From: Microbacterium sp. SORGH_AS_0888
GTDB taxonomy: Bacteria; Actinomycetota; Actinomycetes; Actinomycetales; Microbacteriaceae
DNA length: 64,000 bases
NCBI RefSeq assembly: GCF_030818905.1
Contig: NZ_JAUTAZ010000001.1
Location: forward strand, 1,612,001-1,676,000
Direction: 5' to 3'
Shown: piece after piece, positions 56,819 to 64,000 of the stretch
Layout of the letters: every line of letters begins with the position of its first letter
Position numbering within the stretch: position 1 is the first letter of the stretch
The notes under the pieces: model-generated
Seen by the model: only the letters and a program-made list of their open reading frames with translations
Databases searched by the model: none
Told to the model about the DNA's origin: nothing
Position numbers and translations under genes: made by a program

Positions 56819-57675
56819 GGGTTCTGCCTTCCGATGCGCAGTTCCAGCGTGCAGCATTTGATGCCGCCGCCGCCGAGCAGGAGCTCGGAGAGGTCGAGGG
56901 GGACGGGGTGGTAGCCCCGCTCGTGCAGCTGCGCGGCGAAGCCGTGCGCACGCGGCGAGACGAAGACGTCGAGCCCGTCGCTGGCGGCGTTGAGCCCGAA
57001 GGCGTCGCCGTCGGCGTCTGCGACCCGGATCGCGTCCGGGAACCGCTCGGCGAGGATCCCCTGGCTGCGCGCGTCGAAGGCGCCCGGGAGGTAGGCGATC
57101 GTGGCACGCTCGACCCCGCCGGGCCCTTCGACCGGATCGAGCACGGCCAGCGCCGTGTCGAGGTGGTAGAAGCGGGGGTCGACGAGGGTGAGCGAGACGA
57201 CCTCGCGCCCGAAGACCTCCGCGACCTCCCGGTGCGAGTCCCCGGTCGAGCGGAATCCGGTGCCGGCGAGGATGGCGTCGCCCACGAGGAGGAAGTCGCC
57301 CTCGCCCTCGTTCGTCTGCGTCGGGACGACGGTCTCGAAGCCGTGCGCGGCGAACCAGTCCAGGAACGGCTGCTCCTCGCCCGCGCGCTCCGGGAAGCGG
57401 AAGCGCGGCCCGTAGGCGACGCCGTCGATCGTGAAACCGCCGTTCGCGGTGTAGACCATGTCGGGAAGGCCCGGCACGGGGTCGATGAGGTGGACCTCGT
57501 GTCCGGCCGCGACGTAGGCGTCGTAGAGGGTCTGCCACTGCCGCACGGCCTTGGCCGTGTCGGTCGGCGTCGCCGGCTCCATCCAGGGATTGATCGAATA
57601 ACTGACCGTGAAATGGTCCGGCCGGCACATGAGGTAGGTGCGGTGCTGGCGGACGCGCGCAGTCGAGGTGGACAT
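56815..57675 (-). CDS. ddaH: dimethylargininase / arginine-modifying amidinohydrolase
   Basis: A 286-aa enzyme of the guanidino-group-modifying fold. Active-site features are MCRPDHFTVSYSINPWM, MVYTANGGFTIDG, EGEGDFLLVGD, the catalytic His in DPRFYHLDTALAVL and the nucleophile Cys in LLLGGGGIKCCTLEL at the C-terminus. It hydrolyses methylated arginine to citrulline, though some relatives act on arginine itself and make ornithine, which would fit coupling to rocD better. GAAGGAG precedes ATG 57675. The gap upstream (57676-57815) holds a GC-rich palindrome CCCGCGG-atc-CCGCGGG (57732-57748) of unknown role. Confidence 0.9.
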   Translation of the reverse strand: MSTSTARVRQHRTYLMCRPDHFTVSYSINPWMEPATPTDTAKAVRQWQTLYDAYVAAGHEVHLIDPVPGLPDMVYTANGGFTIDGVAYGPRFRFPERAGEEQPFLDWFAAHGFETVVPTQTNEGEGDFLLVGDAILAGTGFRSTGDSHREVAEVFGREVVSLTLVDPRFYHLDTALAVLDPVEGPGGVERATIAYLPGAFDARSQGILAERFPDAIRVADADGDAFGLNAASDGLDVFVSPRAHGFAAQLHERGYHPVPLDLSELLLGGGGIKCCTLELRIGRQNP

Positions 57676-57815
57676 TCCTGCTCCTTCGGGACGACGGCGG
57701 ACGCTGTCCTCGAGGCCCGACGGCCCTTCGACCCGCGGATCCCGCGGGGAAGGGGCGATTCGGACACGCCGGTCCTATTCTGTCACGCGGAAGCCCGCGA
57801 CCGATGCCGGGCCGT

Positions 57816-58460
57816 TCAGCCGGCGGCCCCCGCCCACCGGGCGAGCAGGGAGCGCACGGTGTCCTCCATCCATCGCCGGTACTCGCTCGGGCTCCAGCCG
57901 GAGCGGAGGACGAGGAAGTCGTGGGCCTCGGGACCGACCACGAGGTTCAGCTCGTCGCCCGCGCGCGGCACGTCGTCCGGCCGGAGCAGCCCGCGCCCGG
58001 CGAGCCACTCGGCGGCCTGTCGCAGGTCGCGGCGGCGGCGCGCCTCGAGGTCGGCGACCGCCTCGGCGGCGGCGGCGTCCATCTCGCTCGCGGTCAGCAT
58101 CGCGCGCGACAGACCGGCGGTGCGGGCGTTCGCGGCGGCCACGTAGTCGAGCCAGCCCGCGAGGACGTCGTCGAGGCTCTCCCGCGCCATGATCTCGACG
58201 AGCGCGGGCCGGTCGGCGAGGCTGTGGCGCCCCTCGTCGCCGGCGAAGGAGACCTCGAACGCCGCGATGAGGAGCGCGGCCTTGGGCCCGGCGAGATGCA
58301 CCGACTGCACCGAGACACCGGCCCGGTCGGCGATGGCCTTCATGGTCGTGGCGGCGTAGCCGTCACGGGCGAAGAGCGCTCCGGCCGCCTCGACGATCCG
58401 TCGGCGGGTGCGTGCGGCCTCCGCGTCCCGGAGGGGGGAGGAGTAGCGGCGCGGTGACAC
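57816..58460 (-). CDS. TetR-family regulator, divergent from glycosyltransferase
   Basis: A 214-aa regulator, start taken as GTG 58460 (VSPRRYSSPLRDAEAARTRR) because AGAAGG lies 8 nt upstream; a TTG at 58511 in the same frame is possible but would lie beside the operator. HTH: RRRIVEAAGALFARDGYAAT, TMKAIADRAGVSVQSVHLAG. The C-terminal domain is helical (ESLDDVLAGWLDYVAAANAR). The divergent gene encodes a UGT-type glycosyltransferase, and TGATTAG-N9-CTAATCA lies between them. It probably controls that gene and itself in response to a small hydrophobic compound. Confidence 0.86.
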   Translation of the reverse strand: MSPRRYSSPLRDAEAARTRRRIVEAAGALFARDGYAATTMKAIADRAGVSVQSVHLAGPKAALLIAAFEVSFAGDEGRHSLADRPALVEIMARESLDDVLAGWLDYVAAANARTAGLSRAMLTASEMDAAAAEAVADLEARRRRDLRQAAEWLAGRGLLRPDDVPRAGDELNLVVGPEAHDFLVLRSGWSPSEYRRWMEDTVRSLLARWAGAAG

Positions 58461-58514
58461 GCGGGCGACCTTCTTTCTGCGAGGCGACGACGTCTTGGCG
58501 TCCCCGCACAAATA

Positions 58515-58537
58515 TGATTAGATCTGAACTCTAATCA
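58515..58537. promoter_or_regulatory. TetR operator candidate TGATTAG-N9-CTAATCA
   Basis: A perfect 7-bp inverted repeat with 9-nt spacer in the short AT-rich region between tetR and the glycosyltransferase, ending 18 nt before the ATG at 58556. It is the only clear palindrome there and overlaps probable -10 elements. Confidence 0.75.
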
Positions 58538-58555
58538 ATATGCCCGGAGGCCACC

Positions 58556-59854
58556 ATGGCAACCTACCTGCTCGCTTCGAGCCCCATCCACGGGCACGTC
58601 GGGCCCGTCCTCCAGGTCGCTGCGGCACTGCGCGAGCGCGGGCACGCGGTGACGATGCTGACGGGCACCCGCTTCCGCGAGCAGGTCGAGAGCCGCGACG
58701 TGCGCTTCGCGCCGCTCACCGGTCGCGCGGACTTCGACGACCGCGATCCCGACAGCGCGATCCCGGATCGGGAGAAGCACTCCGGCATCCGGCGCGCCCA
58801 GTACGAGATCAGGACGCTGTTCATCGAGACGGTCCCGGACCAGTTCCGCGCCCTGCGCGCGCTCGTCGACGGGCTCGCCCCCGATGCCGTGCTCGTCGAC
58901 AACGCGTTCGGCGGGGCGATCGCGCTCACCCGCTCGGCTCGCCCCCGCCCGGCGGTCGCCGCCCTCGGCGTCATGCCGCTCAGCCAGGTCGACACCGGGA
59001 TCGCGCCGCACGGCATGGGGCTGCCCTTCGCCCGCGGCCCGCTCGACCGGCTCCGCTATCGCGGGATGTCGTTCGTCGCCGGCGCGATCCTGTTCCGCGA
59101 GCTCCAGCGCGCGGCCGAGGCACGATACGGGGAGACGGGCTTCACGCTCGACTTCCCCGTCATGGAGATCCCGCGCGAGTACGACGTCTACTTCCAGTGC
59201 GGTCCCCGCGGACTCGACTACCCCCGGCGCCACCTGTCGCCGAACGTCCGATACATCGGCGTCATCCCGCAGGACGCGTCCGCCGGCGAGCGGCCGGCGT
59301 GGTGGGACGACCTGGAGGGCTCGCGCCCGATCGTGCACGTCACACAGGGCACGATCGACAACCTCGACTTCGGCCGGCTGGTGCGCCCGACGCTCGCGGC
59401 GCTCGCGGACGAGCCGGTGCTCGTGGTCGCCTCGGCCGGCGGGCGTCCCGTGTCGGAGATCGGGCCGCTGCCGGCGAACGCGCGCGCAGCGTCCTATCTG
59501 CGATACGACGAGCTGCTTCCGCTCACCTCGGTCTTCGTGACCAACGCCGGGTTCGGCGGCGTGCAGGCCGCTCTGGCGCACGGCGTCCCGCAGGTGCTCG
59601 CGGGGGTCACGGAGGACAAGCCCGAGGTCACGACCCGCGTGGCCTGGGCGGGTGCCGGCGTCGACCTGCGCACCGGGACGCCGAGCCCGGACGCCGTCCG
59701 CGCCGCCGTGCGGCGGGTCCTCGCCGAGCCCTCGTTCCGGGCGGCGGCCGAGCGGCTGCGCGCCGAGATCGACACCCACGACGCGGTCGACGAGATCGAG
59801 CGCGGGCTGGCGGACGCGACGGCCGTCACCGGGGGGTCCTCGCGCGGCTTCTGA
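58556..59854 (+). CDS. UGT/MGT-type glycosyltransferase (GT1, macrolide-glycosyltransferase-like)
   Basis: A 432-aa GT-B enzyme begins MATYLLASSPIHGHVGPVLQ, with the acceptor-side His of GT1 enzymes. The middle has VDNAFGGAIALTRSAR, the C-terminal donor domain VHVTQGTIDNLDFGRLVRPT, VFVTNAGFGGVQAALAHGVP (sugar-nucleotide binding HxGxxG-like block, here NAGFGGVQ) and LAGVTEDKPEVTTRV. It would transfer a sugar from an NDP donor to a small hydrophobic acceptor, often an antibiotic or flavonoid. GGAGG is 6 nt before ATG 58556. The divergent TetR suggests inducible detoxification; the DHA2 exporter downstream in the same direction (136 nt) fits that idea. Confidence 0.9.
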   Translation: MATYLLASSPIHGHVGPVLQVAAALRERGHAVTMLTGTRFREQVESRDVRFAPLTGRADFDDRDPDSAIPDREKHSGIRRAQYEIRTLFIETVPDQFRALRALVDGLAPDAVLVDNAFGGAIALTRSARPRPAVAALGVMPLSQVDTGIAPHGMGLPFARGPLDRLRYRGMSFVAGAILFRELQRAAEARYGETGFTLDFPVMEIPREYDVYFQCGPRGLDYPRRHLSPNVRYIGVIPQDASAGERPAWWDDLEGSRPIVHVTQGTIDNLDFGRLVRPTLAALADEPVLVVASAGGRPVSEIGPLPANARAASYLRYDELLPLTSVFVTNAGFGGVQAALAHGVPQVLAGVTEDKPEVTTRVAWAGAGVDLRTGTPSPDAVRAAVRRVLAEPSFRAAAERLRAEIDTHDAVDEIERGLADATAVTGGSSRGF

Positions 59855-59990
59855 CGAGGTCGGAGGCGGCGCCGGTCCCCTTTTCCGCCCTGCGGACACC
59901 CGTGGGCCCTGGGCGTCACACGGGAGGCGTACGATGGGGCGTCCGCTCGTTGCGGAAAGTCAACCATCCATCGACACGCAGAGAGTGCTC

Positions 59991-62090
59991 ATGTCTGACG
60001 CTGCAGCGACCTCCCGGCATCCGAACCAGCCGGTCATGACCCACCGCGCCATTCTGCTCGTGATCTTCGGGCTCATGGCCGGGATGTTCCTCTCGGCGCT
60101 CGACCAGACGATCGTCGGAACCGCCATCCGCACGATCGGCGACGACCTGAACGGTCTGAGCCTGCAGGCCTGGGTGACGACGGCCTACCTGATCGTGTCG
60201 ACCATCTCGACCCCGATCTACGGCAAGCTCTCCGACATCTTCGGCCGGCGTCCGCTGTTCATCTTCGCGATCGTCGTGTTCATCCTCGGCTCGATCCTGG
60301 CGAGCTTCTCCCAGTCGATGGTCGAGCTCGCGGCCTTCCGCGCGGTCCAGGGTCTCGGCGCGGGCGGCCTCATGTCGATGCCGCTCGCGATCATGGGCGA
60401 CATCCTCGCCCCCCGCGAGCGCGCCAAGTACCAGGGGTACTTCCTCGCGGTCTTCGGCATCTCGAGCGTGATCGGCCCGCTCGTGGGCGGTCTGTTCGCC
60501 GGCGCGAACCAGATCCTGTGGATCGCGGGCTGGCGCTGGGTGTTCCTCATCAACGTCCCCATCGGCATCATCGCCCTGATCGTGGTGCTGCTGTTCCTGC
60601 ACGTCCCCCGGCATCCCCGCGAGTCCGTGCGCATCGACTGGTGGGGCGCGACGTTCGTGATCGTCTCGCTCGTGCCGCTGCTGCTCGTGGCCGAGCAGGG
60701 GCGCGAGTGGGGGTGGGCGTCCGCCATCTCGATCGCCTGCTACGTCGTCGGCGCGGTCGGCATCGTCGCGTTCATCCTCGTGGAGCGGGCGATGCGCGAC
60801 GACGCGCTGATCCCGCTCACGCTCTTCCGCTCGTCGACCTTCTCCATGGCGACCCTCATCGGCGTGCTCGTCGGCTTCGGCATGTTCGGCGCGATGCTGA
60901 CGATCCCCCTCTACCTGCAGCTCGTGCTGGGCTCGACCCCGACCCAGAGCGGCTTCGAGATGCTGCCGATGATCGCCGGCCTCATGATCGCCTCGATCGC
61001 CAGCGGCCAGATCATCGCCCGCACCGGCCGCTATCGGATGTTCCCGATCCTCGGCACCCTGTTCATGTCGGGCGGCTACCTGCTCCTCACGTTCCTGCGG
61101 TACGACAGCTCGTACTGGTTCCTGGCGGGCGCCATGCTCCTGCTCGGCCTCGGCCTCGGCCAGCTCATGCAGACCCTCACGATCGCGAGCCAGAACTCGG
61201 TCGGCGTCCGCGACATGGGCGTCGCCACGAGCGCGTCGACCTTCTTCCGCCAGATCGGCGGCACGCTCGGCACCGCGGTCCTGCTCTCGCTGCTGTTCAC
61301 GCTCGTGCCCAGCGGCGTCCAGAACGCCTTCGGCGACCGGCCGACGCTGACCGCGGCACTGGATGCCGCACTCGACCCGACCGTGGTGACCGCCCCCGCC
61401 AACGCCGGGATCATGTCGAGCATCTACGCCCCGATGGTGTCGAGCATCACGACCGCGGCGACGCAGAACGCGCAGTCGGCGGTCGACCAGGCGAAGGAGG
61501 CCGCGACCGCGGCCGTCGCCTCACAGGTCGCCGCGGGCCAGATCCCCGCGTCGGCGCAGGCCGCGGTGACCGAGCAGGCCGTCGCGAAGGCGGTGGCCGC
61601 GGCATCCACGGCGCTGACCGAGAAGCTGCCGGTCGCCACCGTCGCGAGCGACGGCACGGTCTCGCTCGACTTCTCGGATGCGACGGCGCGCGCAGCCTTC
61701 GTCGACTCCGTCGTGCCGGAGTTCGAGGACAAGCTCGCTCAGGGCACCGGCGGGGGCTCGTTCGACTCGAGCGCGATGAACGACACGTCGTTCCTCAACG
61801 GCGCGGACCCGCGTCTGACCAAGCCGGTCCTCGTCGGCTTCAACGACTCGACGATCGTGGTCTACCGGGTCGCGCTCGGCGTCGTGCTGCTCGCCTTCCT
61901 GCTCTCGCTGTTCTTCCGCACGCCGCCGCTGCGCGCCAAGTCCGCACTGCAGGAGGCGGCCGACGACGCGGCGGCCATGTCGGCCCAGGCCGCGGCGGCG
62001 GAGGCCGGCGCCATGGTCGCGCCCGACACCGGTCCCGTCCGCACGGGTGCCGCGCTGACGCGCCGCGAGCTGCGCGAACGCGGCGAATGA
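59991..62090 (+). CDS. DHA2-family MFS exporter with large extracytoplasmic insertion
   Basis: A 699-aa multidrug transporter with 14 predicted segments (starting ILLVIFGLMAGMFLSALDQT, with LDQTIVGTA and GKLSDIFGRRPLFI signatures of the EmrB/QacA group). Residues about 440-618, between segments 13 and 14, form an Ala/Thr/Ser-rich hydrophilic region (ATQNAQSAVDQAKEAATAAV and similar helices) before the last segment at about 620-640. This is well above the usual ~500 aa. The C-terminal tail is cytoplasmic and Ala-rich. Start ATG 59991 has GAGAG upstream; a longer frame begins inside the glycosyltransferase and is rejected. It probably exports drugs or glycosylated compounds. Confidence 0.9.
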   Translation: MSDAAATSRHPNQPVMTHRAILLVIFGLMAGMFLSALDQTIVGTAIRTIGDDLNGLSLQAWVTTAYLIVSTISTPIYGKLSDIFGRRPLFIFAIVVFILGSILASFSQSMVELAAFRAVQGLGAGGLMSMPLAIMGDILAPRERAKYQGYFLAVFGISSVIGPLVGGLFAGANQILWIAGWRWVFLINVPIGIIALIVVLLFLHVPRHPRESVRIDWWGATFVIVSLVPLLLVAEQGREWGWASAISIACYVVGAVGIVAFILVERAMRDDALIPLTLFRSSTFSMATLIGVLVGFGMFGAMLTIPLYLQLVLGSTPTQSGFEMLPMIAGLMIASIASGQIIARTGRYRMFPILGTLFMSGGYLLLTFLRYDSSYWFLAGAMLLLGLGLGQLMQTLTIASQNSVGVRDMGVATSASTFFRQIGGTLGTAVLLSLLFTLVPSGVQNAFGDRPTLTAALDAALDPTVVTAPANAGIMSSIYAPMVSSITTAATQNAQSAVDQAKEAATAAVASQVAAGQIPASAQAAVTEQAVAKAVAAASTALTEKLPVATVASDGTVSLDFSDATARAAFVDSVVPEFEDKLAQGTGGGSFDSSAMNDTSFLNGADPRLTKPVLVGFNDSTIVVYRVALGVVLLAFLLSLFFRTPPLRAKSALQEAADDAAAMSAQAAAAEAGAMVAPDTGPVRTGAALTRRELRERGE

Positions 62091-62096
62091 CCGATC

Positions 62097-62124
62097 GTGT
62101 CCCCGCCCGTCGAGGCGGGGACAC
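62097..62124. terminator. bidirectional hairpin terminator between exporter and putA
   Basis: GTGTCCCCGCC (62097-62107) pairs with GGCGGGGACAC (62114-62124) around a 6-nt loop. It lies 6 nt after the exporter stop and 4 nt before the convergent putA stop, so it can serve both. No T-tract is present on either side. Confidence 0.75.
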
Positions 62125-62128
62125 GCGG

Positions 62129-64000
62129 TCAGATGACCTCCGCGCTCCAGGGGTCGGGAGTGCCGAAGCGGTGCGCCGTGATCGAGATCGCCTGCTCCCG
62201 GAGGAACGTCAGCAGCTCCAGACGCCCGGCCGTCGTCACGGGATCGTCGTGGACGGCGAGATCCGGGTCGCCGCCGACGGCGGCGGCGAGCTCCCGCGCG
62301 AGCCCGCGATCCGGGCCCACGAGGCGCGCACGCGCGGGACGTGAGGCGCCCGCATCCCCGCTCATCCGCTCCAGCCACTCCTCGTCGGACTCCACCGAGA
62401 CCGCGACGCCCGCCTCCCCGAGCGCGCGGCGGACTCCGCCGGGCAGGCCCTCCGCGGCCGACAGCAGGAACCGCGACCCCGCGCGGATGCCGGCGATCAC
62501 GACGCGCAGCACCTCCTGCAGCGGCGCACCCGCCACTGCGCGGACCGCGACCTCGGCCGGCCGGTAGCGGAAGAGGTTGCGCTCGAGACGCAGGCGGGAG
62601 ACGTCCTTGACCTGCCCGAACTCACGGTCCCACTCGACCGCGTCGGAGAGCGCGGCGCGCCGCAGCCACTCGAAGGCCTCGTACCCGAGCGAGGGCTGCG
62701 CCGCCTCGATGATCGCCGTGATGCGCGAGTCGAGCCCCCGCAGGTGCAGCGTCGGGGACGGCGCGCCGGTCGTGGTCGGCCGCCACGAGCCGAGGCGGAC
62801 GAGGTAGTTCGGCCCGCCGGCCTTCGCGCCCGCGCCGACGGCGGAGCGCTTCCAGCCCCCGAACGGGTGGCGCTGCACGATCGCTCCCGTCGTCCCGCGG
62901 TTGACGTACAGGTTGCCGGCCTCGACGCGGTCGAGCCAGACGCGGAGCTCCGCCGGGCTCTGGGTGTGAAGGCCCGCCGTGAGGCCGTACTCGACGGCGT
63001 TCTGCAGGTCGATCGCCTCGGAGAGGGTCGCGGCATGCATGATGCCGAGCACCGGGCCGAAGAACTCCTCACGGTGGAAGCGGGACCCCGGCTGCACGCC
63101 CGTGCGGATGCCGGGTGTCCACAGCCGGCCCGCATACTCGGGCGGGGCGTCGAGCTCCCGCGGCGCGACGAGCCACTTCTCCCCCTCCTCGAGCTCGGTG
63201 AGGGCCCAGCGGAGCTTGCCGGCCGGCTGCTCGATCAGCGGTCCGACCTCGGCACGCGGATCGGTGGGCGGGCCGACGTGCAGCGAGGTGACGGCATCCA
63301 CGAGCTGTCGGGCGAAGCGCGCCGACCGACCGACCGGCCCGACGAGGATCACGAGCGATGCGGCCGAGCACTTCTGCCCGGCGTGGGAGAACGCGCTGCG
63401 CACGAGATCGGCGACCGCGAGGTCGAGATCGGCCGACGGCGTGACGATGATCGCGTTCTTGCCGCTCGTCTCGGCCAGCAACGGCAGGTCCGGGCGCCAG
63501 GAGCGGAACCGCGCGGCGGTCTCCCACGCGCCCGTGAGGATGACGCGGTCGACACCGTCGTGCGTGATCAGACGCTGGCCGAGCGTCTCCTCGTCGAGGT
63601 CGACGAGCCGCAGCACATCGCGTGGCACGCCCGCCTCCCACAGCGCCTCGGCGATCACCGCACCGCACCGCACCGCCTGCGGTGCGGGAGAGAAGACCAC
63701 TCCGGAGCCGGCGGCGAGCGCCGCCAGCACGCCGCCGGCGGGGATCGCGAGCGGGAAGTTCCACGGAGGCGCCACGACCGTCGCGCGCGCGGGCTCGAAC
63801 ACGGCGCCGGCGACCCGGTCCAGCTCGCGGCAGGTGGCCGCGTAGTAGTGGGCGAAGTCGACGGCCTCGCTGACCTCGGTGTCCGCCTCGGCGAACACCT
63901 TGCCGGTCTCGGACGCCGCGACCTCGATCAGCAGCCCCCGGCGCTGTTCGAGCAGTCGCCCGGCCGCCTGGAGCACGACGGCGCGGTCCGCGGCGGCGAG
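62129..64000 (-). CDS. putA: bifunctional proline dehydrogenase / P5C dehydrogenase, C-terminal part
   Basis: The gene runs leftward from beyond the window; about 623 C-terminal residues are visible and the N-terminal proline dehydrogenase half is missing. The visible part is the P5C dehydrogenase: VVAPPWNFPLAIPAGGVLAA, LAETSGKNAIIVTPSADLDL (catalytic Glu), SHAGQKCSAASLVILVGPV (catalytic Cys), FHREEFFGPVLGIMHA, LYVNRGTTGAIVQRHPFGG and GPNYLVRLGSW. A further C-terminal region (about 200 residues, RITAIIEAAQPSLGYEAFEW onward) completes the PutA type. It oxidises P5C to glutamate. The proline half is inferred from the homologous architecture only. It shares the P5C node with rocD. Confidence 0.88.
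   Translation of the reverse strand, partial: LAAADRAVVLQAAGRLLEQRRGLLIEVAASETGKVFAEADTEVSEAVDFAHYYAATCRELDRVAGAVFEPARATVVAPPWNFPLAIPAGGVLAALAAGSGVVFSPAPQAVRCGAVIAEALWEAGVPRDVLRLVDLDEETLGQRLITHDGVDRVILTGAWETAARFRSWRPDLPLLAETSGKNAIIVTPSADLDLAVADLVRSAFSHAGQKCSAASLVILVGPVGRSARFARQLVDAVTSLHVGPPTDPRAEVGPLIEQPAGKLRWALTELEEGEKWLVAPRELDAPPEYAGRLWTPGIRTGVQPGSRFHREEFFGPVLGIMHAATLSEAIDLQNAVEYGLTAGLHTQSPAELRVWLDRVEAGNLYVNRGTTGAIVQRHPFGGWKRSAVGAGAKAGGPNYLVRLGSWRPTTTGAPSPTLHLRGLDSRITAIIEAAQPSLGYEAFEWLRRAALSDAVEWDREFGQVKDVSRLRLERNLFRYRPAEVAVRAVAGAPLQEVLRVVIAGIRAGSRFLLSAAEGLPGGVRRALGEAGVAVSVESDEEWLERMSGDAGASRPARARLVGPDRGLARELAAAVGGDPDLAVHDDPVTTAGRLELLTFLREQAISITAHRFGTPDPWSAEVI

Noticed and set aside
1..64000. 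tRNA, rRNA, riboswitch, prophage or transposase genes
   Set aside because: I looked for conserved motifs in the intergenic gaps and protein list and found none; short structured RNAs could still be missed by eye.

Overview
The window is very GC-rich double-stranded bacterial DNA with dense, mostly intact genes. It also has frequent GTG starts, many candidate leaderless starts and weak AT-rich promoters, all of which fit an actinobacterium. The gene content (actinobacterial-type xylA/xylB, RhaI/RhaEW rhamnose pathway, Bxl-like xyloside importer, CP-ATP-grasp/alpha-E/transglutaminase operon, PutA, ~100-aa paralogous proteins beginning MGTIYYGG/VGRFIYD) suggests Microbacteriaceae, most probably Microbacterium. 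That placement is inference from memory of the families, not a database result. No rRNA, tRNA, CRISPR array, prophage or transposase gene was recognised.

Layout. 1-5134: a LuxR-type regulator cut by the window edge and carrying two HTH domains, an alpha/beta hydrolase, a 38-aa ORF with a perfect Shine-Dalgarno, a divergent pair of paralogous ~105-aa proteins, a lytic transglycosylase and a small alarmone synthetase. 5192-17318: a xylose/xyloside block of xylB, xylA, divergent ROK repressor, GH43, LacI repressor (BxlR-like), SBP, two permeases and GH3. 17440-20137: marR-MFS pair and an LLM oxidoreductase. 20154-29883: an L-rhamnose block with LacI repressor, GH78 rhamnosidase and MFS facing rhaI, rhaEW and rhaB across a promoter region with two identical TGAATCGATTCA operators. 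29940-34141: carboxylesterase, MFS and ROK repressor with its own operator. 34259-38787: nitronate monooxygenase-like protein and a divergent tetR-mmpL pair. 39030-42615: transglutaminase, alpha-E and CP-ATP-grasp operon, preceded by a broken iclR fragment. 42916-44496: membrane-anchored molybdopterin oxidoreductase.

44477-55389 is the most unusual region. It is one apparent operon on the minus strand, read from its GntR regulator: DhnA/LsrF-type aldolase, zinc alcohol dehydrogenase, FGGY kinase, aldehyde dehydrogenase, UbiX, UbiD, then a fused two-domain ABC permease, an NMT1/THI5-like binding protein and an ATPase. Most junctions are 4-nt overlaps. Polyol/sugar-type enzymes combined with a prenyl-FMN decarboxylase pair do not match a pathway I recognise. 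Two of its enzymes (aldolase and aldehyde dehydrogenase) each carry a single-base frameshift.

55598-64000: rocD-ddaH, a tetR/UGT-type glycosyltransferase pair, a DHA2 MFS exporter with a very large loop, and the 3' part of putA running off the window.

Above the gene level, three families of long palindromes are visible. One pair (6521-6595, 17338-17412) brackets the xylA-to-GH3 segment. A second pair (35344-35413, 38893-38964) brackets tetR-mmpL. The third (40841-40923) lies inside the 3' end of the CP-ATP-grasp gene and is translated as part of its C-terminal tail. About eleven genes have a TANNNT-like -10 box exactly 6-7 nt before the start codon, pointing to widespread leaderless transcription.
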